Positions 57,199 to 64,000 of a stretch of DNA of 64,000 nucleotides are shown here, one piece after another. Origin of the DNA: Thereva unica (lineage: Eukaryota > Arthropoda > Insecta > Diptera > Therevidae). Position 1 is the first letter of the stretch. Each line of letters begins with the position of its first letter. The DNA lies in assembly GCA_949987705.1 (NCBI GenBank), contig OX465281.1, forward strand, positions 7,542,001 to 7,606,000, given 5' to 3'. The position numbers were made by a program, and so were the translations under genes. The notes below the pieces were generated by a model. It searched no databases. It worked only from the letters and a program-made list of their open reading frames with translations, and was not told where the DNA came from.

Positions 57199-57873
57199 TG
57201 GATGTGGCTGTCGAACATTGGCCTTTAGAAGACTTCAGCAGAGAAGGTTTTTGGGTTGGATTTGATGTCATCCAGTGTTCCCTTGATTAATTGGCTACAA
57301 AGGGAACTCCCAAATGTGTAGACCTGGGTCAATACCATGCCATTCCATATCAAAAGCTTTGGATATATCGATTTCAACAAGACCATACTCACCAAATCGA
57401 TGAAAATTTTGACTGACGTTTACTGTGAGCTATATAAAAAATCGCTAAGGAATGTGTCATTGTGGGATGGGTTGAAACGATTTGGTTATTCATTTTCTTT
57501 CTGCATAGTATCCAAAGGTTGTTGTGATTATGATGTTATTCTATTTTAAACATTTCCTTTGACCAGTACGCCTTCTTTGTGACTTGAATTTTCTCATGTC
57601 TCACGTCTCCAGCATAGTTCTAGTTCTGTGATTCTAACTAAAACACATATGCCACATTATTTTCCTGCATAAGAACTGCAGAATTGTTGTTAAATCATTC
57701 ATTTCTTCGTACACAGGGTTGTCATCCTAAACCATTTGCTATTGATATCTGATTCGGGCTATTCCATTTGACTTCTTTTGACCTTGTTGCATCCGCAAAT
57801 AGTTCCAATCGAATAACAACGAAAAATGTTAAAATTTCCGTCCTAATAAAATTGCTTCGATCATGCTTTATAA

Positions 57874-58730
57874 CAGTGAATCCCCAAGTGGGTTCCGCAG
57901 AACCTTACGGTTTCTCGAAAAAATTTTAGGGTTCCGTGTCACCAGCGTAGAAGCGCAAATACATTCGTAGACTCACTGGCGCAGCGCCGGCCGTTTAACG
58001 CGTTCTTGCTAATCAGAAAGTGCGAGTGGCCCTTCTTCCTTGAAATTTGGTCTACGTCACGCCGCATAACATTTTGGCCGCTATTCCACATTCCCATGTC
58101 GAAGGGGTTGTGAAGAAAATGGTAATCCGCCCTCTTGAGATGGGCGCCATGGACCAAACGATATATTGAGTATACTATATTGCTTATGGTGTTCTACTTA
58201 TCATACCCTTTCATTTGATATCCATGTCGAAGGGGTTGTGAAGAATATTTCAATCCGCCCTCCTAAGACTGCCGCCATCCATCTAAAGGTATATTGTTTA
58301 TACCATATTGCATTGTCATCGGAGCTAAAGCTGTATGAAAAATTTCAGCATGATAGGATATCGGGAAGTATATGAAAAATTGATTGCAAAATTTGTTGCG
58401 TGAAGAAAACAGTAATCCGTCCTCTTGAGACGTCCGCCATGGATCTAACGGTATAATGAGTATACCATATTGCATTGTCATCGGAGCTGAAGTTGTGTAC
58501 AAAATTTCAGGGTGAAACCGGAAGTATTCAAAAAATCGATTGCAAGATATGTACCTACCGGACAGACAGACAGACAAGAAAGCGAGCTAATAAAAACGTT
58601 TTAAAATACATTAAAAGATAAACATATATTTACATATATAATATATTATTTTATTTTTTCATCGTTGGGTACCGCCAAATTTTATACATTGTAGAAAGGT
58701 TCCGTACGAAATAAAGTTTGGGAACCACTG
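57874..58730. mobile_element. hAT element, 857 bp, non-autonomous
   Basis: The left tip CAGTGAATCCCCAAGTGGG and the right tip (reverse complement) CAGTGGTTCCCAAACTTTAT are of the common hAT CAGTGGTTCCCAA type. The flanks CTTTATAA (57866-57873) and CTCTATAA (58731-58738) form an 8-bp duplication with one difference. No transposase is present: the middle is taken up by the diverged tandem units at 58095-58560. Confidence 0.88.
58095..58560 (+). repeat. Three diverged tandem units shared with the Helitron-like element
   Basis: Units start near 58111, 58239 and 58401 (TGAAGAA...AATCCG), spacing 128 and 162. Each contains AATCCGCCCTCTTGAGA, GCCGCCATGGATCTAACGGT, TATTGAGTATACCATATTGC and, in the last two, ATTGTCATCGGAGCTGAAG, AAAATTTCAG. 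GACAGACAGACAGAC follows the last. The reverse complement of 36890-37190 carries the same phrases, including CACCCTTTCATTTGATA. So one repeat module resides in both a hAT and a Helitron-like element. Confidence 0.75.
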
Positions 58731-59959
58731 CTCTATAAGATCATACTTCAGTGCTATACAAAATAAAAAAGGCTACAAAGGCTTAAAGCCATCAGGGGTT
58801 AAACCCTGCAGGATTTCCTTTAAGCAAACAATTAAAAGTTTAATTTATGCAAAGCTCCACCTGCGACCCAATTATTCACACAATCGCACGCAACTACGAC
58901 AAACAGGCGCAAACAGTTCCTGGTTTAATAATCAAATACACCTGTCACCTGGCCCCTGATTGGGACAGACTGCTCCGGTATATTAATATCCCAGTTTATG
59001 TGACATCGATCGTATTTTAAACAGGAACAGGACTCACACCGTTTATTGAGATATTTCAATAAATTCGTTTTGTAATTGCATGAAAGAGAAAAAAACTGAT
59101 GAAAAATTGCGAGGACATAAAAAATATTGCCATTTCCTTTAAATTTCATTCAAATTTCATCATTTCGCTCCTTTTTTGTTGTCAAATGCCCAACGTTCGC
59201 GAAAAAACAGGATTTTAGTGAAACACAAAATTGATTTCATCCTTCATCAAATTCCGTAATAATTTTCCCTCAAGGATACGAGCTTTACTACCTTAGGGTA
59301 AACATTTTCCTTATAAAAATTTTTTTTTTCGTGAAAAAGGACCTTAGCCTTCTTCCAGTTGCAGCAATTTCCCTGTGGAAGGATACGTGCAAAAAGAGCG
59401 TCTCCTTTTGCTAATGTTGGATTTTCACTTCAATTACTTTGTGTCACACTTGAGTAATCTAACTTTGATTTATGAGAGCGATTTTATCCCCGGACGGGTG
59501 TTAATCCTGGGCTGCGAGCAGCTCGAATCTAATTAAGCCCCCAGTTCTGGGTTCCTTACAGCAGGTGTTGTTAATTTCTTATTAATTTCTACTCGACGAA
59601 TGTAAGCCACTTTTTTTCGCCCAGCTTTCTTCATTTCATTTTGTTTTGTTGCTCTGAGATGGTGGTGGTGGTAGGGATGGAGAGAAAACGGAGCGCGGAG
59701 AAAATCTTCTTAATTCGAGGGGAGGATTTATGTTGTACAACCTAAGAAAAGAAGGAGAGAGGGAGAGCGAATTTATTTAAAGGAGTTTTCTAAAGGTAAC
59801 ACCGCCGAGGGGTAGTAATTAGGTTAATTTGCGAAAGGAACGCTTTAAGGATTGTGTCAATATTTATGAGTAAGCAAAATTAAATAGATTCCTTATTGTT
59901 TTTTTTTTACATAAAGGATGCTCTTTTTCTATATGAAGGATGATTAAACTCCAAACATT
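58731..59959. promoter_or_regulatory. Unique DNA, possible conserved non-coding block
   Basis: No gene is seen. The section 58800-59600 is non-repetitive and contains E-box- and homeodomain-like sites (GAGCAGCTCGAATCTAATTA at about 59515, TAAAAGTTTAATTTATGCAA at about 58832, AGCAGGTGTTGTTAATTTC near 59560). GT/GGT repeats occur near 59660. Regulatory function is only a guess from texture. Confidence 0.22.
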
Positions 59960-60420
59960 GGTATCGGCTCAGTTCTAAGGAAACGAATTAAGAACTTTCT
60001 TTCTGGCCATTCAATCAAGATAGTATTGGATAGCATTGTATCTAAGTCCCACACCATCTCTACTGGTGTTCCACAGGGCTCAATTCTATCACCTACTCTT
60101 TTCTACTTTTTATAAACAGCTTAGTTCCAATCCTTTGTAACTCACTTTACAGCTTTACTAGTATAGGTTCTCAGCGTTGACCTTACGCCTTCCATTATAT
60201 TATATGTACAAGCACAAGACAAACCTATTAAGAGATGCATCGAAGTCATTCTTGAGTAGGGCTGCAAGATTCAAGTGAAATTCAACGCATCCAAAACATA
60301 GTACTGCCAGAGTGCGACGGGCTCTGGATCAGCGTCTGATCGATTTCTATTCGACATCAAGAACGCAAACCTCCTGCACTTAGATCTCGCCGCAATGCTT
60401 TTTTAGGTGTGAAGTAAGAA
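59960..60420 (+). pseudogene. LINE reverse transcriptase fragment (Jockey-like)
   Basis: The plus strand encodes RIKNFLSGHSIKIVLDSIVS, KSHTISTGVPQGSILSPTLF (the G-V-P-Q-G-S-x-LSPTLF motif), then with frameshifts a decayed loop in place of ADDST, QDKPIKRCIEVILEWGCKIQ-like text with one stop, and VKFNASKT followed by Y-C-Q-S, the N-x-x-K-T-Q motif after the YxDD region. Order and spacing are right for Jockey RT. The catalytic ADD motif itself is not readable. The sequence continues to about 60420 and decays. Confidence 0.88.
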
Positions 60421-60901
60421 TGAAATCCATGAGGTTTGCTGCTTGATCTGAAATGTCTGAAATTCGGACTTTGCCGGTATCGGTATGTGAACAAAATCGG
60501 AACCTCTATAAAGTAGGTACTATGTCGAGCGTTCTTATTTCGAAATTTCTCTATTGATGTTTTAGAGACTATCACCGGAAGATTAAAATCACAGTCGATG
60601 GAGTCAGAGAACCATCCCAGGCTGACAATACCAATGTGAATCCCCTCAAATGAGGGAACGTATTTGAATAAAATTCAGTCCTTCAGTCCTTTTGAGTGTT
60701 AATAAAAATAATAGATTTGTTTATCTTTTTAGATTGAAAGGGTAAGCTTGACTTGAACGCGTCACCTTTTGATCTGATCATATTCATTCAAGGTGCGCCA
60801 TCTAGACCTTCGGTATTTCAAAATTCAATAACTCCGACATTTTTTAGCCGATTTCGACAAATGCACACGATTCTTAAACGCTATTCAGTACCATTTTAGT
60901 T
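60421..60901. other. Decayed LINE tail and mariner/Tc1 leader
   Basis: There is no clear gene. GCGCCATCTAGACC and TTCAAAATTCAATAACTCCG (60794-60833), just before the transposase start, look like an element leader, but no left terminal repeat matching the right end at 61578 was found. Confidence 0.4.
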
Positions 60902-61578
60902 ATGAGTCAATGCACACCGAGAGAGCGCTCTGAACTTGTAACACTTTACATTGAAAACATTCGTTCAATTGTAAAAACGGTGCGTGCTTATCGTATAATA
61001 TATGGGCTCAAAATTTTGATGACGGACGAAGCTTTTTTATACCCTCTGGCGAAGTTAATAAACAAAACTGTGATTTTGCAGATTTCATTCACGAAACACC
61101 ATTCTACAACGTGAAAGTTACTGTTTTGGCAGGAGTGTGCTCAAAAACCATCATCGTACAATTTTTGTTCAAAGTTGTAGAAACCGTCGACGGCGCACGG
61201 TATCCTTGGATGTGGACGCACCTTGTGTGTCCGAAAATGCGTAAAAAAGGTCTGACGAACGACTATTTTCAACAAGACGGCAGACCTTGCCACATCGCAG
61301 CCGCAATAATGAAGTTTTTGAAACGCAAGTTCTCGAGACATGTGTCAAAATATGGTGATTTGAAATGGCCTATTCGTTCTCCGGATTTATAGTACCAGAC
61401 TTTTTTCTGTGTGGTTATTTAAGATGAAAAAAAAAAACCATTGCCATTGGCAATCCAACCAATACAGTGAAAATGTCAAAACGCCTGGCTGTGAATAGGT
61501 CTTGGATAGGATAATCGTAACGTTTTAGCTGCTAGGGCATATTGAAACTTTTTTGGTATAGGTTTACATATTACCCTG
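60902..61578 (+). pseudogene. mariner/Tc1-superfamily transposase pseudogene
   Basis: The first frame (60902-61114) starts MSQCTPRERSELVTLYIENI and has RSIVKTVRAYRIIYG, the N-terminal helix-turn-helix of the DUF4817-type group. It then jumps, through an internal deletion of roughly a hundred codons, to LMTDEAFLYPLAKLINK (first catalytic D). A frameshift follows, and 61111-61392 contains VKVTVLAGVCSKTII (frame-corrected side), LTNDYFQQDGRPCHIA (second D) and WPIRSPDL (third D region) before a stop; later text is degraded. The right terminal repeat reads TACAGGGTAATATGTAAACC on the minus strand and ends at TA (61579-61580). The left end is missing. Inactive. Confidence 0.9.
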
Positions 61579-62416
61579 TATTTTTGTAGCCCTATTAGCT
61601 ATTTTCATGAATAAGGCTGCAATCTACGCAGAATACTACCCGGCATTTAAAAAAAAATCTTCATAGAAAAAGTGCAATGTTGCCTGATTTCATTGCTAAA
61701 GTTATGTTAAAACGATTCAAAATTAAAACTTCATTGAAACGAAGAAGAACTAAAATACCAATAGCCAAATTGGAATCATCAATAGCCAAACTTTGTTTCC
61801 ATATGGCAATTTGATAAAATTTTTCGATTTTATCACCGGCGTCACTGAAAATAATCCTGACCTTAAGGACCATAATTTCCCACTCATTAATTTCAATAAC
61901 ACATACTTCACCCTCCTTACCTATGTATATTAACCACATTGGGTATGAGCAGATTAAGTAGACCTTAATTTGCCATAAAATAATTAAGTGGTTGTAATTC
62001 AAGGAAGCCACCACCAAATTATCCTTATTTTCTAGAAGGCACAAGGAGAGTTTATTTAGGCACAAATTTCGCGGATTTGATGAGATTTTCTATAAGGATT
62101 CCGAGAAAATTTCAAGGATAACAATAAAGAAATGCTTTTTGGATGAAGAAGCTATTTAAGGATTTTATGTATGTATAAGATTTTTTTTTTTGTGGAAGGA
62201 TGTTTTTAAAGTAGATTTTTGATTTAAATGAGAGTTTTATTGAAAATAGTGAAACTGTTGGTGATCGAGATCTTAAGATAAGAATAATCAATCAATCAAG
62301 AGAATGAGTAATTCAATGCGTTGGCCAATCCGAACTGTCAATAATTACTGTACAGTCCGACAGAGGGGGTCAGTATTAAGTTTACGGGATTTTACACCCT
62401 ACCTTGGCCTATTATT
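61579..62416. other. Unassigned DNA
   Basis: The minus frame 61661-62065 (134 codons) is open but has no domain I recognise; its composition (I, L, N, K) is what AT-rich DNA gives by chance. Nothing else is seen. Confidence 0.4.
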
Positions 62417-63537
62417 AACTTCCCAGCAGGAAGTTATTGTAATCGCTCCGAAAATCTAAATCGAAATTTTCAACGTATTTTCATGTTTCAAGGTCCCAAC
62501 AGCATTTTAAGCAAAAAATTGAAGAAGTATGTGTGTGTGTGCGTACGTATGTGGTCATTTTTTCCTGCACGATATCGAGCGAAACATAAAAGATATCAAC
62601 CTCGTTGAGGTGTCGTTCGAAGCGTATTAACGGAAATATGATCTGAAAAGATTTTTTATAAATTTCGGTCGAGACGTTTTTTTTGTTAAACGGCTTATGT
62701 GATTTTTTGTACCTGCCCAATATCGCGTGAACCAATAATGATACCGACGTCGTTTGGATGCCGATCGTAGCGTATTACCGAAGTAATACTTTGAAAAGGT
62801 TTTCTTAAAATTTGGTGGAGCGGTTCTTGTGTTTGAACGACGAACGTGATTTGTGTACCTGCTCGAAATCACGGGCTCCAAGATCGAAATCGACTTCGTT
62901 TAGGTGCCGATCGAAGCGTATTAACGAAAATATGATCTGCAAAAATTTTCATAAAATTCGGCCGAGCCGTTTTCCTGTTTAAACGACGGTCATGACTTTT
63001 GAACCTGCACGATATCGTGTAAACCAAAAATGATACTGACTTTTTTGAGTTACCGATCGAAGCATATTAACGAAAACATGCTCTGAAGTAACTTTCATAA
63101 CATTCGGTAAACCCTTTTTTGTTTAAATGGAGCGACTTTGGCTAAAGGTCACAAGGACCTTAAATTGATTAGTTTTGCTAATAACTCGTAGAGTGAAGCC
63201 CGTTCTAAATCACATTACCTTTTCTGGTTTCAGCAGAGGTATGGCTTTGAATCTAGTCGTTATCTCGGAATTACGGAACAATTTGAACTTTCCGGTCAAG
63301 CCCAACAAGTCTTTTACGTCGATTAGTTTCGCTAATATCTCTTGAATTGGGCCACGCGCTTAAGTGCGAACGGACACTAAAGAAAGGTTTGTTTGTTTAC
63401 GTTCAGGAAAAATAAATTGTCATTAGTCTGAAGAAGCAGGTGTAAAAAATTGGATTTTTTCTTACAATTTATTTTTACTGTTCAATAAAAAAGAACTATC
63501 GATTCATAATATTCATCATTAATCATGCTGGGAAGTT
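62417..63537. mobile_element. Foldback-like element with internal 146-bp tandem repeats
   Basis: AACTTCCCAGCA at 62417 and its reverse complement TGCTGGGAAGTT ending at 63537 bracket the region; the left tip continues GGAAGTTATTGTAATCGC. No target duplication was identified, so the outer limits are provisional. The interior holds the tandem array at 62564-63150 and, farther right, a second repeated phrase, TTGATTAGTTTTGCTAATA (63167 region) and TCGATTAGTTTCGCTAATAT (63320 region). No coding sequence. Confidence 0.5.
62564..63150. repeat. Four-unit tandem array, 146-148 bp period
   Basis: Units start at CCTGCACGATATCG (62564), CCTGCCCAATATCG (62712), CCTGCTCGAAATCA (62858) and CCTGCACGATATCG (63004), spacing 148, 146 and 146. 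Each contains GCCGATCGAAGCGTATTAAC, ATGATCTGAAAAG, AAATTCGG and a GTTTAAACGAC-type end, with 15-25% estimated divergence by eye. The minus-strand frames 62481-62881 are translations of these units. Confidence 0.85.
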
Positions 63538-64000
63538 GATCGTGTGGACCGAAAGGGTCAAACCCACAACCCATTATTGGTTTTGATTATGTTGTCGAAG
63601 AGAACTTTCTGCCTATCGAAATTTCTTGAAGGATTTTTAAAATCACTTAGATTTTACAAACCAACTCTGTGATCGCATATGTACATATATCTATACAAAA
63701 ACTTACGAAAAAGCATTGTTTAAAAATGAAGGATCGACAGTAAATCATGAGTATCAAGAGTTCTTATTAAAAATCCTACATTCAAATCAATTAAACTATC
63801 TATATTGTCTGATTAAACTATCTTTTTCCGTCCTATTGAAACAATCCTCATACACTTCCAGGATGCTCAAATTTCACCAATCAAAAAGCTCTTCTTAAAA
63901 TCGATAAAAAATCACATCAGTCTCCGCCGCCAGTGTTTGCACTCCATTAAATATTCATAATTAAATGCATAATAACAATTTAAGCACTCCATTCACGATT
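63538..64000. other. Unassigned DNA
   Basis: I see no feature here; the frame 63716-63898 is short and unassigned. Confidence 0.4.

Larger units (their letters stand above)
55020..57430 (-). pseudogene. LINE (Jockey-like) split by a hAT composite
   Basis: The 5' part lies at 57205-57430 on the minus strand and encodes GLVEIDISKAFDMEWHGIDP, the RT motif A (D-I-S-K-AFDxVWH). The 3' part lies at 55020-55378 on the same strand and encodes SLTKDLQWNDHVFQV and KTAT, the end of the RT domain (SLTDDLxWNDHVFxVAKxAA). Between them sits the 1.8-kb insertion 55387-57198 with its 8-bp duplication, so the two parts belong to one copy. Part of the RT centre was already lost before the insertion, since the flanks do not join perfectly. 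Confidence 0.78.

Noticed and set aside
62481..62881. Two repeated minus-strand frames with similar peptides
   Set aside because: They are translations of the 146-bp tandem units; the similarity comes from the DNA repeat, not from a protein family.

Overview
This looks like a gene-poor stretch of an AT-rich animal nuclear genome, almost certainly an insect or other arthropod. The evidence is the density of Jockey-type LINE, gypsy, hAT, mariner, Helitron and Harbinger remains, the microsatellites, and the absence of bacterial-style open frames: the longest frame is 179 codons and matches nothing I recognise. I found no convincing exon of a cellular protein gene, no intact tRNA, rRNA or snRNA gene and no CRISPR array. 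The window reads as intergenic or giant-intron DNA built from layers of dead mobile elements.

Layout. 1-9 kb: a TA-flanked MITE, an undated basic reading frame, two 5S rRNA-derived repeats, a GC-rich block with octamer motifs and a G-quadruplex motif, a hAT-type MITE beside a LINE fragment. 9-17.8 kb: a Harbinger relic, LINE fragments, a third 5S-derived repeat, an AT-rich unique block. 17.8-25.3 kb: a 2.7-kb hAT element with a decayed TTF/DUF4371-type transposase and a perfect 8-bp target duplication, a LINE, a mariner MITE and a gypsy pol relic. 25.3-36.2 kb: the fourth 5S-derived repeat, a LINE split by a MITE, an AAGCTT-rich tandem array, a Harbinger MITE and a 1.2-kb element with about 320-bp near-identical inverted arms. 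36.8-45.5 kb: a Helitron-like element, a hairpin MITE, a LINE endonuclease fragment, and a Harbinger element holding a nested hAT MITE. 49.9-58.7 kb: a LINE, three members of one hAT MITE family (one a composite inside another LINE), and a hAT element full of internal repeats. 59-64 kb: a LINE RT fragment, a mariner/Tc1-type transposase pseudogene and a foldback-like element with four 146-bp repeats.

The strongest results are structural: terminal repeats plus matching target duplications were read directly for about ten elements, giving exact ends and an order of insertion. Many short repeats that first look unrelated are the minus strand of one Jockey-like LINE family. Most reading frames longer than 60 codons are chance frames or frames crossing these repeats and are not listed as genes.
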